From Halobacteriales archaeon QS_6_71_20 (GTDB taxonomy: Archaea; Halobacteriota; Halobacteria; Halobacteriales; Haloferacaceae), in the NCBI GenBank assembly GCA_003020945.1, contig PXRU01000006.1, positions 16,807 to 80,806 on the forward strand: DNA of 64,000 nt. Reading direction: 5' to 3'. This document shows, piece after piece, positions 44,143 to 52,802 of the stretch. The notes beneath the pieces are model-generated. The model saw nothing but the letters and a program-made list of their open reading frames with translations. It was not told where the DNA came from and ran no database searches. The position numbers were made by a program, and so were the translations under genes. Each line of letters opens with the position of its first letter. Within the stretch, counting starts at the first letter, position 1.

Positions 44143-44952
44143 CTACGAGCGCTCGTGGACCCAGAACTCTTCGGACACCGTAGTCTCCTTCTTGAAGATG
44201 GGCACCTCGTCCTTGAGGCGGTTGATGCCGTCCTCGACGGTGCGGAACGCCTCCGTTCGGTGACCTGCGAGCACGACGACGAAGACGATGTCCTCCCCGT
44301 CGGCGATCGTGCCGACCCGGTGGTGCATCCGCACGTCGAAGACGCCGTCGCGCGCGGTCAGTTCGCGCTCGATCCGGGTCATGCGGTCGGCGGCGACCCC
44401 CTCGTACTTCTCGAACGTCAGCGCCTCCGTCCGGTCGTCCTCCGGCGACTCCTTGGCACGGACGCGGCCGGTGAACGTGGCGATGGCCCCGGAGCGGTCC
44501 GCGTCCTCGCCGGCTTTCGCCTCGGCGACGAGCGTCTCCAGGGTGACGTACGGGTCGGCGTCCTTGACGAGCGCGACGAGGTCGTCGACGGCGAGTCCGT
44601 CGGCGTCGTCGGCCCGCGCGACGACGTCGCCGGGGACCTCCCGATCGCCGACGACGACCGTCGGGAGCCGGAGCCGCGAGTCGCCCGCGACGAGCGCGTA
44701 GTCGTGGTCGGGCGCGAGTCGGTCCAGCAGGTCGTCGAAGTCGGCGCCGTCGCCGGCGGCGGCCCACGAGCCGTCGTCGTCGAGGCGATAGCCCGCGTTC
44801 GCTCCCTCGGGGACGCCGGCCGCCTCCGCCGGTTCGGACGGGCGGCCGGACTCGTCGTCGCGGCGGACGGTGGCGACGCGGCCGTCGAGGCGGGCCGAAA
44901 GCGGAGCCAGGAGGTCTGCCGTTCCGGGGCCGACGAGCGAGAGCGTGCGCAT
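44143..44952 (-). CDS. moaE: Molybdopterin synthase large subunit MoaE with N-terminal domain
   Basis: A 269-residue protein. The C-terminal half (from about residue 118) is MoaE, which with MoaD inserts the dithiolene sulfurs in molybdopterin: AIATFTGRVRAK, then LTFEKYEGVAADRM, RVGTIADGEDIVFVVV, the AGHRTEAF segment and the active-site lysines in DEVPIFKKE. The N-terminal about 115 residues (LSLVGPGTADLLAPLSARLD) resemble the MobB-type nucleotide-binding fold seen fused to MoaE in haloarchaea, but the P-loop is degenerate. No moaD is adjacent. It is separately transcribed from the methyltransferase gene downstream of 45016. Confidence 0.9.
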   Translation of the reverse strand: MRTLSLVGPGTADLLAPLSARLDGRVATVRRDDESGRPSEPAEAAGVPEGANAGYRLDDDGSWAAAGDGADFDDLLDRLAPDHDYALVAGDSRLRLPTVVVGDREVPGDVVARADDADGLAVDDLVALVKDADPYVTLETLVAEAKAGEDADRSGAIATFTGRVRAKESPEDDRTEALTFEKYEGVAADRMTRIERELTARDGVFDVRMHHRVGTIADGEDIVFVVVLAGHRTEAFRTVEDGINRLKDEVPIFKKETTVSEEFWVHERS

Positions 44953-45015
44953 GTCCGAGGGAGGACCAGCGAGGGGTTTAGGCCTTCGGCTCGGGGAGCG
45001 GGAGCGGCCGGCGGT

Positions 45016-45726
45016 TCACACCCGGACCCGGAGCTGAGCGTCGGCGCCGCGCTGGAACTCGAACGGCACCGACTCGACCGCCGGGTCGTGGCCCGCGCGT
45101 TCCAGCTCCAACAGGAGGTCGTCGAGCGCGTCGTAGCGGTCGCCGTCGAACCCGTGCAACGGGAACACGCGGACCTCCTCGCGGGCGATCCGGCACAGCT
45201 CCCGCAGCGCCGCGGCGTGGAACGCGTGGTCGAACCGGTCGGCGTACAGGAACAGGAGATGCGCCGAACAGACGAGGTCGACGGCGTCGTCGGGGAACGG
45301 CAGCTCCGGGAGCGCGCCGGCGACGTACCGGCCCGGCTCCGCGCGGCGGTGGGCGAGAAGCCGCGCCAGCGCCGCCCGGCGGTGCGTCGCCAGGTCCGCG
45401 GGGTCGTCGTAGTAGTCCCACCGATAGAGGTGTTCGACCCCGTCGAGGGCGTCGACCGCGCGGTCGAGGTCGGCGCGGGCGCGCGCCGCGAGGTCGGGAA
45501 ACGACAGGGCGTACACCGAGTCGACGGCGTACGCGTCCGCGCCGCGGGCGACCGCGCCGGCGGTGAAGCCACGGGCGCCGCCGGGGCAGTCGAGCACTCG
45601 CGTTCCGGCGAGGTCGACATCGCTTGGGTCGAGCGTCCGCTCGTACTCCGCGTACGTCCGGCCGATCACGGCGTAGTCGTCGATCCTGTACCGGTCCCCG
45701 CCGTCGCCCTTCTCGTTTCTGCCCAT
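45016..45726 (-). CDS. Class I SAM-dependent methyltransferase-like protein
   Basis: A 236-residue protein with motif I LDCPGGARGFTAGA, typical of a Rossmann-fold methyltransferase, and a downstream motif (LPFPDDAVDLVCSAHLLFLY) for substrate and cofactor binding. The acidic Asp after motif I (VDSVYAL) is also present. There is no signal peptide. The substrate is not predictable. A TATA-like GTTTATG (45752-45758) lies about 29 bases before the ATG. It is divergent from the UMP kinase gene, with 150 bases between starts. Confidence 0.82.
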   Translation of the reverse strand: MGRNEKGDGGDRYRIDDYAVIGRTYAEYERTLDPSDVDLAGTRVLDCPGGARGFTAGAVARGADAYAVDSVYALSFPDLAARARADLDRAVDALDGVEHLYRWDYYDDPADLATHRRAALARLLAHRRAEPGRYVAGALPELPFPDDAVDLVCSAHLLFLYADRFDHAFHAAALRELCRIAREEVRVFPLHGFDGDRYDALDDLLLELERAGHDPAVESVPFEFQRGADAQLRVRV

Positions 45727-45751
45727 CGATGTACGTATCTGAACAGCAGTG

Positions 45752-45758
45752 CATAAAC
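45752..45758 (-). promoter_or_regulatory. TATA element of the methyltransferase gene
   Basis: GTTTATG on the reverse strand, centred about 29 bases before the ATG at 45726. Confidence 0.55.
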
Positions 45759-45876
45759 ATTTCTGCGGTGTGTGATGTGGAGACGCGTCGGATCACGCCG
45801 CGGCCGCAGGTCCCGGTCGAGCCACGACGTGGGCGCTCCGGGAGTCTTAAGAGCGAAACGGGGGTAGGCGGGAGCA

Positions 45877-46590
45877 ATGAGAGCAGTGTTATCGCTCGGC
45901 GGCAGCGTCCTCGCGCCGGAGCTCGACCCGGAGCGGGTCGCGCGGTACGCGGACGCCATCGAGCGGCTGGTCGGCGAGGGCTGCGAGCTGGGGGTCGTCG
46001 TCGGGGGCGGCGGCGCCGCCCGCGACTACATCGCGGCGGCGCGGGAGCTCGACGCCAACGAGGTCCAGCTCGACCAGCTCGGCATCGACGTGACGCGGGT
46101 GAACGCCCGCCTGCTGATCACCGCGCTGGGTCCCGCCGTCGACCCGTCGCCCGCCCACGACTACGACGAGGCGGCCGACGCCGTCCGCCGGGGTGACGTC
46201 TCCGTGATGGGCGGGGTGACACCCGGGCAGACGACCGACGCCGTCGCGGCGGCGCTGGCCGAGTACGTCGACGCGGACCTGCTCGTGTACGCGACCGGGG
46301 CCGACGGCATCTACGACGCCGACCCCGACGCGGACGACGGCGCCGAGCAGTTCGCGGAGCTGACGCCCCAGGAGCTGGTCGACGTCATCGTTCCGATGAG
46401 CCGGGACGCGGGCGCCTCTGCGCCAGTCGACCTGCTGGCGGCGAAGCTGATCCAGCGCGCCGGGATGCGGACGGTCGTGCTCGACGGCCACGACCCGACG
46501 GCCGTCGAGGAGGCGGTGCTGTACGGCGACCACACGGGGACGGACGTCGTCCCCACCGGCGGGGAGGAGCCGTCGTACTGGGCGCGATGA
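45877..46590 (+). CDS. pyrH: Uridylate kinase (UMP kinase)
   Basis: UMP kinase makes UDP for RNA and sugar synthesis. The 237-residue archaeal form has the glycine-rich phosphate loop LSLGGSVLAP, then VVVGGGGAARDYIAAA, and the GVTPGQTTDAVAA and YATGADGIYDADPDAD motifs of the amino-acid kinase fold. An element TCTTAAG about 29 bases before the ATG serves as promoter. Its end overlaps the lysS start by four bases, so the two share a transcript. Confidence 0.96.
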   Translation: MRAVLSLGGSVLAPELDPERVARYADAIERLVGEGCELGVVVGGGGAARDYIAAARELDANEVQLDQLGIDVTRVNARLLITALGPAVDPSPAHDYDEAADAVRRGDVSVMGGVTPGQTTDAVAAALAEYVDADLLVYATGADGIYDADPDADDGAEQFAELTPQELVDVIVPMSRDAGASAPVDLLAAKLIQRAGMRTVVLDGHDPTAVEEAVLYGDHTGTDVVPTGGEEPSYWAR

Positions 46591-48287
46591 GCGGCGACGA
46601 CTCGGCCGCGGAAGGACCGGACGACGGCGGGCCGACCGTCGACCCACACGCGGTCGGCCGCGGCGGCGAGGGATCGGCCGACGACCACCGCGCGTTCTGG
46701 GCCGACGCGGTCGCCGACGAGGTCGAGGCGCGCGACCCGGACGACCCCGTCACGATCAAGGGGGGCGTCTCCCCCTCCGGCATCGCCCACCTCGGCAACT
46801 TCAACGAGGTCATGCGCGGCTACTTCGTCGCCGAGGTGCTGCGCGAGCGGGGCCGCGAGGTGCGGCAGGTGTTCACCAGCGACGACAGGGACGCCCTCCG
46901 GGAGCTCCCCCGACGGCTCGCCGACACCGACGGCGAGATCGTCGAGCTCGGCGACGTGAACGCCGGCGCGCTCGGGGAGAACCTCGGGACGCCGTACACC
47001 GACATCCCCGACCCGTTCGAGGACGGCCACGACTCCTACGCCGCCCACTTCACCGCCCTCCTTGCGGCCGACGCCGAGGCGCTCGGCGTCCCCGTCGAGA
47101 CGGTGTCCAACACCGAGCTGTACGCCGACGGCGCGTTCGACGACGTGATCGAGCGCGTCCTCCGCGACGCCGACGCCGCGCGCGAGACGCTCGCGGCCCA
47201 CCAGGACGGGGTCGACGGGGAGTACGTCCCGTTCATGCCGCAGTGTTCCGAGTGCGGCATGCTCACGCAGGACGTGACCGAGGTGGACGTCGACGCCCGC
47301 GAGGTGTCGTACCGCTGTTCGGGCATCGAGGCCGGCGACCGCTTCATCGAGGGGTGTGGCCACGAGGGCGTCGCCTCGTTCCGGGAGGGGAAGCTCCCGT
47401 GGCGCTTCGAGTGGCCCGCCCAGTGGGAGGTGCTTGGCGTCGACTTCGAGCCGTTCGGGAAGGACCACGCCGAGGGGTCCTGGCCCAGCGGCGTCGACAT
47501 CGCCCGGGACGTGTTCGGGAGCGAGCCGCCCGTCCCGATGGTGTACGAGTGGTTCACGCTCAACGGCGAGGCGCTGTCCTCCTCGTCGGGACACGTCGTC
47601 ACCGTCGGGGAGGTACTCGGGCTGATCGAGCCGGAGGTGCTGCGCTACTTCTTCGCGCGCAACCCGAAGAAGGCGAAGGACTTCGACGTCGAGCGGCTCG
47701 ACCAGCTCGTCGACAAGTTCGACCGCTTCGAGCGGGCGCATTTCGGCGAGGAGTCGGTCGACGACCGCCTCGCCGCGCTCGCCGAGCGGGCGTACCCGTT
47801 CGTCGTCGACGAGGTGCGCGAGGGACGCGTCCGGCTCCCGTACACGTTCGCCGCGGTGCTGGGGATGGTCGACGACCGCGAGCTCCGAGTCCAGTTGGCG
47901 CGCGACGAGGGCCACATCGCCGACGACACCCCCGAATGGGCGATCGAGGACGCGCTGGAGCGCGTCGAGCGCGCCCGGCGGTGGGCCGAGCGCTGCGACA
48001 ACGAGTACAACTACCGGCTCCAGTCCGAGCTGCCGGCCCACGAGTTCGACGCGGCCGTCGCCGCCGCCCTCGACGAGCTGGCCGACTTCGTCGCCGACGG
48101 CCACGACGGCGAGGCGATCCAGGAGGAGATCTACGAGACGGCGCGGCGCCACGACGTCGAGGTGGGCGACTTCTTCGCCGCCGGCTACCGCCTCTTCTTC
48201 GACGAGACGCAGGGGCCGCGCCTCGGCGAGTTCCTCGGGGAACTGGAGCGGGAGTTCGTCGTGAAGCGGCTCCGTCGGGAGGCGTAA
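46587..48287 (+). CDS. lysS: Lysyl-tRNA synthetase, class I
   Basis: A class I LysRS (566 residues), typical of archaea and some bacteria. The HIGH-like site is SGIAHLGNFNEV and the KMSKS-like site is LSSSSGHVV; the cysteine cluster (CSECGML then CSGIEAG, with CGHEG) binds zinc. The ATG overlaps the pyrH stop by four bases. The N-terminal 25 residues are acidic and probably disordered. It is the last gene of the pyrH operon; the following 230 bases hold only a partial 79-bp repeat near 48310. Confidence 0.97.
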   Translation: MSGDDSAAEGPDDGGPTVDPHAVGRGGEGSADDHRAFWADAVADEVEARDPDDPVTIKGGVSPSGIAHLGNFNEVMRGYFVAEVLRERGREVRQVFTSDDRDALRELPRRLADTDGEIVELGDVNAGALGENLGTPYTDIPDPFEDGHDSYAAHFTALLAADAEALGVPVETVSNTELYADGAFDDVIERVLRDADAARETLAAHQDGVDGEYVPFMPQCSECGMLTQDVTEVDVDAREVSYRCSGIEAGDRFIEGCGHEGVASFREGKLPWRFEWPAQWEVLGVDFEPFGKDHAEGSWPSGVDIARDVFGSEPPVPMVYEWFTLNGEALSSSSGHVVTVGEVLGLIEPEVLRYFFARNPKKAKDFDVERLDQLVDKFDRFERAHFGEESVDDRLAALAERAYPFVVDEVREGRVRLPYTFAAVLGMVDDRELRVQLARDEGHIADDTPEWAIEDALERVERARRWAERCDNEYNYRLQSELPAHEFDAAVAAALDELADFVADGHDGEAIQEEIYETARRHDVEVGDFFAAGYRLFFDETQGPRLGEFLGELEREFVVKRLRREA

Positions 48288-48517
48288 CGCGGCCGACCGA
48301 GAAGCGGACCGGGGGACCGGTGGAGCGGCACGGGACCGCACCGCCGACGAACGGCCTCCGGCGACGCCGACGGACCGCTCGACCGACCCCGATTCGTCGT
48401 CGCCTACGAGAGTCCGAGCCCCGGTGGATCGAGATCCGCCGATAGACGAACTGGCCAGTCAGTCAGCGGCGTTTCCCGACCGAAACCCTTAGTGACCGAC
48501 ACGGGAAACGCTCGGTG

Positions 48518-49138
48518 ATGCGGAAGAGCGGCCCGCCGCGAGGGCTCATCTCGTACATCGTGCTGGAACTCCTAGAGGAGAAGCCGCGCTACGGGTACGA
48601 GATCCTGAAGGAGATCGCCGAGATCAGCGGCGGGCACTGGGAGCCGTCGTACGGCTCCGTCTACCCGATCCTCTACAAGTTCGAGGAGGAGGGACACGCC
48701 GAGCGGATCGAGCGCGAGGACGAACCCGACCGGAAGTACTTCGCGCTCACGGAGGCGGGCCGCGAGCGCCTCGCGGAGAAGCGCCGGGAGGTCGGGGGGA
48801 ACGCCCGCGACTTCGCCGACGTCATCCTGGGTTTCTACCACATGTACGTCGCGTTCGCCACCGACGGCCGCTTCGAGGTGGAGCCGTCGGACGACGACTG
48901 GCGGTTCGACGGCGAGTACTCCGGGTGGATCGCCGAGCAGGTGATCCGCCACCACGAGCGCGACTTCGGCGACTTCGAGCGGATCCCCGACACGCCCGAG
49001 GCGTTCCACGCCCGGCAGGGCGACGGCGACGCGCCCGCCGAGGGCACCGACGGCGACGCCGGGTCGAGCGACGGGGCGGGCGACGACGACGGGTCGGCCG
49101 GCGAGACCGCCGCCGACGGCGGGTCGACCGACGTCTGA
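48518..49138 (+). CDS. PadR-family transcription regulator
   Basis: A 206-residue repressor-like protein. The PadR winged helix is complete: GLISYIVLELLEEKPRYGYE, then GGHWEPSYGSVYPILYKFEEEG and the wing RKYFALTEAGRERLAEK. An extra helical middle region (DFADVILGFYHMYVAFA) is followed by an acidic tail of about 45 residues. The protein starts at the ATG at 48518, with an in-frame GTG directly before it. The context does not reveal a target; the divergent-ending M50 gene on the other strand is a candidate neighbour but they are convergent. Confidence 0.92.
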   Translation: MRKSGPPRGLISYIVLELLEEKPRYGYEILKEIAEISGGHWEPSYGSVYPILYKFEEEGHAERIEREDEPDRKYFALTEAGRERLAEKRREVGGNARDFADVILGFYHMYVAFATDGRFEVEPSDDDWRFDGEYSGWIAEQVIRHHERDFGDFERIPDTPEAFHARQGDGDAPAEGTDGDAGSSDGAGDDDGSAGETAADGGSTDV

Positions 49139-49217
49139 GTCGGGGCGGGGCGAGTCGGAGCGAGTCGAAGCGGCGCGTGCGAGACGGGCACGACGGGCGG
49201 GCGGGCCGACCCCGCGC

Positions 49218-51008
49218 TCAGAGGAGCTGCGGCGCGAACACGACGACCAGCAGCGCCGCCAGCATCGTGAGCCCGACCGACGTGGTGAGCGTCGACACCA
49301 GCCGGTTGCGGTTCGCCACCGGGAGCCTGGAGACGAGCCCCTCCGCGCCCATCCGTAAGATCCGGCCGCCGTCGAGCGGGTAGCCGGGGATGCAGTTGAA
49401 GATCCCCAGCTGGATGTTGATCCAGCCGGTCCAGAAGAGGACGTTCGCGAGCAGAAACACCGGCCCCTCCCCGAGCGCGGCCAGCGGCCCCGTCACGTCG
49501 TAGAAGCCCGCGAACTCGCCGTAGAAGCCCGCGAAGTTGTACGGGATGCCGGCGCCGACGGCGCTGGCGAGCGGGAGCAGCAGGGCCGCGTACACCAGCC
49601 CGAGCGGCGAGCCGGCGATGCCGCCGAGTCCGGGCGGGAGGTCGCCGGGGTCGCCGCCCAGCAGCGCGAGGTACGCCTCCGCGGGGTAGCGCTGGACCCC
49701 GAGGTCGTCGAGGACGACGCCGGAGACGCCGCGGACGACCACGACGCCGACGCGGGGGTCCTCGGCGGTGCCGCCCAGTTCGACGTCGACCTCGCGGAAC
49801 TCGCCGTCGGCGTACAGCCGCAGCGTCACCGTGTCGCCGGGGTCGTAGTTCTCGCCGGAGAGCGTGGCGTCGAGATCGCCGAAGTCGAGGACCCGCTCGC
49901 CGTCGATCCGGGTGACCGTCACCGGTCCCTCGACGTCGGTCTGGTCGGCGAGCGGGCCGTCGGCAGAGATGTCGGAGACGTGCGCGCCCAGCGGGGCGAC
50001 CCGCTCGCCCTCGGTGGTGCTCACGCGGGCCAGCTCGTGCTCGCGGGCGACCTCGCGGAACTCCGAGAGCGTCCGCACCTCGGTGCCGTTGACCGCGGTG
50101 ATCCGCGCGGCGTCGCCCTCGGGGTCGACCGACAGCCCCAGCGGGTTCCCCTCGACGGCGCCGACGACCGTCACCTCCCGCTCGACGGTGACCGTCTCCC
50201 CGCCCGCCAGCGTCACCTCGACGGCGGGGTCGTCGGTCGCCGCCAGCGCCGACTCGAAGCCGGCGGCGTCCTCGACGGCCGACCCCTCGACGGCGGTGAT
50301 GCGGTCGCCGCCCTCGATGCCGGCGTCGGCCGCCGGGGCGCCGGCGTACGCGCCGCCGACCGCGAGCCCCGCGGCGGGGGTGATCGAGGCGACGACCGGG
50401 CCGAAAAGCAGCGCGAACGCGACGGCGGTGACGGCGAAGTTGTTGGTGACGCCGGCGGCGAACATCCGGGTCCGCCCGCCGCGGTCGGCGTCCGCCTGGC
50501 TCTCCTCGTCCGGTTCGACGAACGCGCCGACCGGGATCAGGGTGAGCAGCACGACGCCGAGGGAGTCGATGTCGATGTCCTCGACGCGACACAGCAGGCC
50601 GTGGCCCCCCTCGTGGACGACCAGCGCGACCAGCAGGCCGAGCACGATCTCGGGCGCGACCGCGAGCGGGAGGAAGTCGTTGACCCCGGGGATGATGAGG
50701 AAGTTCGACGGCTGGTTCGCCTCCGTCTGGACCGGGCTCTGTACGGTGGCGACGGCCGACCAGATCAGGAACGCGAACATCCCGACCATCACGACGACGG
50801 CGATGCCGACGCCGAGGTTGCTCCAGGCGCGCCAGAGCCGCCGGGGCGCCGAGAGCCGGTCCAGGAACGCGCGACCGCGCTTCGTGTGGATCGTCGTCAG
50901 CGGCCCCTGGACGCGCACCGCGTCCGGGAGATACCCCCGAGTGTACAGCGCCATCATCGCGACCGAGTAGGCGAGGGCTCCCACGAGGACCCACAGGAGC
51001 GGATTCAT
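49218..51008 (-). CDS. M50 site-2 protease with PDZ domains
   Basis: A 596-residue membrane protease. An N-terminal helix pair precedes the zinc motif HEGGHG (VVHEGGHGLLCRVEDIDID) at about residue 137. Two PDZ-like regions (GDRITAVEGSAVEDAAGFES and ISADGPLADQTDVEG) sit between it and the C-terminal NCIPGYPLDGGRILR motif that supplies the Asp ligand. The architecture is like RseP/S2P with a duplicated PDZ. A soluble domain lies between the PDZ units and the last helices. It is divergent from the PitA-like gene and convergent with padR. Confidence 0.9.
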   Translation of the reverse strand: MNPLLWVLVGALAYSVAMMALYTRGYLPDAVRVQGPLTTIHTKRGRAFLDRLSAPRRLWRAWSNLGVGIAVVVMVGMFAFLIWSAVATVQSPVQTEANQPSNFLIIPGVNDFLPLAVAPEIVLGLLVALVVHEGGHGLLCRVEDIDIDSLGVVLLTLIPVGAFVEPDEESQADADRGGRTRMFAAGVTNNFAVTAVAFALLFGPVVASITPAAGLAVGGAYAGAPAADAGIEGGDRITAVEGSAVEDAAGFESALAATDDPAVEVTLAGGETVTVEREVTVVGAVEGNPLGLSVDPEGDAARITAVNGTEVRTLSEFREVAREHELARVSTTEGERVAPLGAHVSDISADGPLADQTDVEGPVTVTRIDGERVLDFGDLDATLSGENYDPGDTVTLRLYADGEFREVDVELGGTAEDPRVGVVVVRGVSGVVLDDLGVQRYPAEAYLALLGGDPGDLPPGLGGIAGSPLGLVYAALLLPLASAVGAGIPYNFAGFYGEFAGFYDVTGPLAALGEGPVFLLANVLFWTGWINIQLGIFNCIPGYPLDGGRILRMGAEGLVSRLPVANRNRLVSTLTTSVGLTMLAALLVVVFAPQLL

Positions 51009-51330
51009 TGTCGAGTCCTGGCCGCGAGCGGGCAAAGGGGTTCGGGTCTCACGCCGACGGCGGTCCGCCGACGTCGCCCGGACGCGCCCGCCCGGCGACG
51101 GCCGCGTCGTCGCTCCCGACCGTGGCGGCGCAGCGGCGGTCGGTCCCGGCGAGGGGCGAGACTCCGCAGCCGGTCGGGGACGGCCCGGTGACGCAAGCCA
51201 CTTCCGGTCGGTCGACTGGGACGCCTGGCGCGGTGCGCCCGAGCGCGAGCGCGAGCGCGCCGTCGAGGAGGGCGTCGCGTACCTCGAGGAACACGAGCGG
51301 GTCGCCGACGCGGAGACGGGCGCCTCGGCG

Positions 51331-52686
51331 GTGTTCTCGGTGCTCGGCCACAAGGCCGACCTCATGATGCTTCACTTCCGGCCGACGCTGGACGCGCTGT
51401 CGGCCGCCGAGCGGCGCTTCGAGTCGACCGCGCTGGCGGGCTTTGCCGACCGGACCACCTCGTACGTCTCGGTGACGGAGGTGTCGGACTACGTCTCCCA
51501 GGAGTACTTCGACGAGGGGAGCGAGGAGGCCGACGAGGGGATCCGCAGGTACATCGAGGGGAAGCTGAAGCCGGAGATCCCGGACGCGGAGTACGTCTCC
51601 TTCTACCCGATGAGCCGCAAGCGGGAGGCCGGGCAGAACTGGTACACGCTCGAGTACGAGGAGCGCTCGGAGCTGCTGTCGGCCCACGGCGATATCGGCC
51701 GGGAGTACGCCGGGCGGATCGAGCAGGTGATCGCCTCCTCGGTCGGCCTCGACGACCACGAGTGGGGGGTCACGCTGTTCGGCGGCGACCCCGCCGACGT
51801 GAAGGACATCGTCTACGAGATGCGCTTCGACGAGGCGTCGGCCGAGTACGGGGAGTTCGGCCCGTTCTACGTCGGCCGGCGCTTCCCGCCGACGGACCTG
51901 GGCGCGTACCTCGACGGGGAGCGGGTGCCGACGAGCGAACACGGCGGCGACAGCTCGGAAGGGAGCGCCCACGGCGAGAGCGCGCCCCGCAGCGGTGCCG
52001 CCCAGGGCGGGTCTGGCGGCCGCCACGACGACGGGGCCGACGCCGGGGACGACGGCGCCGACGGGACCGAAGAGAGCGTCCGTAAGGAGCTAGAGGAGAT
52101 GGACGTGTACTCGGGCACGCCCCGCGGCGAGGACGTGTTCGCGACCGTCCTCTACTCGGAGGCCGACCCCGAGGAGCTGTTCGGGGAGGTCGACGGGCTC
52201 CGGGCCAACTTCGACCACTACGACACCCACGTGAAGACGGCCGTCTACGAGGGCGGCGGGGCGAGCGAGGCGGACGACTCCAGAGACGGCGAGTCGGACC
52301 GCGCGGCCGTCGTGAGCATCTGGGAGACCGCAAGCGCCGCCGAGACGGCCGCGGGGTTCCTCTCGGAGCTGCCGGACGTCGTCGAGCGCGCCGGCGAGGA
52401 GTCCGGCTTCGGGACGATGGGCATGTTCTACACGGTGAAGCCGGAGCACCGCGACGACTTCGTCGAGAAGTTCGGCGCGGTCGGCGACGTCCTCGAGGGG
52501 ATGGACGGCCACTACGAGACGGACCTGATGGTGAACCGCGAGGACGAGAACGACATGTTCATCGCCAGCCAGTGGGCCGCCCGCGAGGACGCGATGGCGT
52601 TCTTCCGGTCCGAGGAGTTCAGCGACACCGTTTCGTGGGGTCGGGACGTGCTGGCGGACCGCCCGCGGCACGTGTTCCTCGCGTAG
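51331..52686 (+). CDS. pitA: PitA-like chlorite-dismutase-fold haem protein, 5' end damaged
   Basis: Haloarchaeal PitA-type protein: a chlorite-dismutase-like haem domain joined by an acidic linker to a C-terminal ABM-type (dimeric alpha/beta) domain. The first domain reads VFSVLGHKADLMMLHFRPTL, then YVSVTEVSDYVSQEYF; the second begins near VKPEHRDDFVEKFGAVGDV. Similarity to the family starts upstream, at 51199 (HFRSVDWDAWRGAPERERER in frame), but no ATG, GTG or TTG lies in frame before 51331, and the usual opening segment before HFR is absent. So the start used here (GTG, 51331) truncates the domain; the gene may be damaged at its 5' end. Confidence 0.75.
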   Translation: MFSVLGHKADLMMLHFRPTLDALSAAERRFESTALAGFADRTTSYVSVTEVSDYVSQEYFDEGSEEADEGIRRYIEGKLKPEIPDAEYVSFYPMSRKREAGQNWYTLEYEERSELLSAHGDIGREYAGRIEQVIASSVGLDDHEWGVTLFGGDPADVKDIVYEMRFDEASAEYGEFGPFYVGRRFPPTDLGAYLDGERVPTSEHGGDSSEGSAHGESAPRSGAAQGGSGGRHDDGADAGDDGADGTEESVRKELEEMDVYSGTPRGEDVFATVLYSEADPEELFGEVDGLRANFDHYDTHVKTAVYEGGGASEADDSRDGESDRAAVVSIWETASAAETAAGFLSELPDVVERAGEESGFGTMGMFYTVKPEHRDDFVEKFGAVGDVLEGMDGHYETDLMVNREDENDMFIASQWAAREDAMAFFRSEEFSDTVSWGRDVLADRPRHVFLA

Positions 52687-52771
52687 TCGTGCGGCGGGGC
52701 GCCCCCGACCGACCGCGGCGGCGGGGAGCGTCGCGTCGCCGAGTATCCGATCTGATGGACGGGGACGGACG

Positions 52772-52779
52772 TTTATTAT
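52772..52779 (+). promoter_or_regulatory. TATA element of the histidine kinase gene
   Basis: TTTATTAT is centred about 27 bases before the ATG at 52803, a strong leaderless promoter pattern. Confidence 0.65.
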
Positions 52780-52802
52780 CCCCTCACGGCAAGGACTCAA
52801 CG

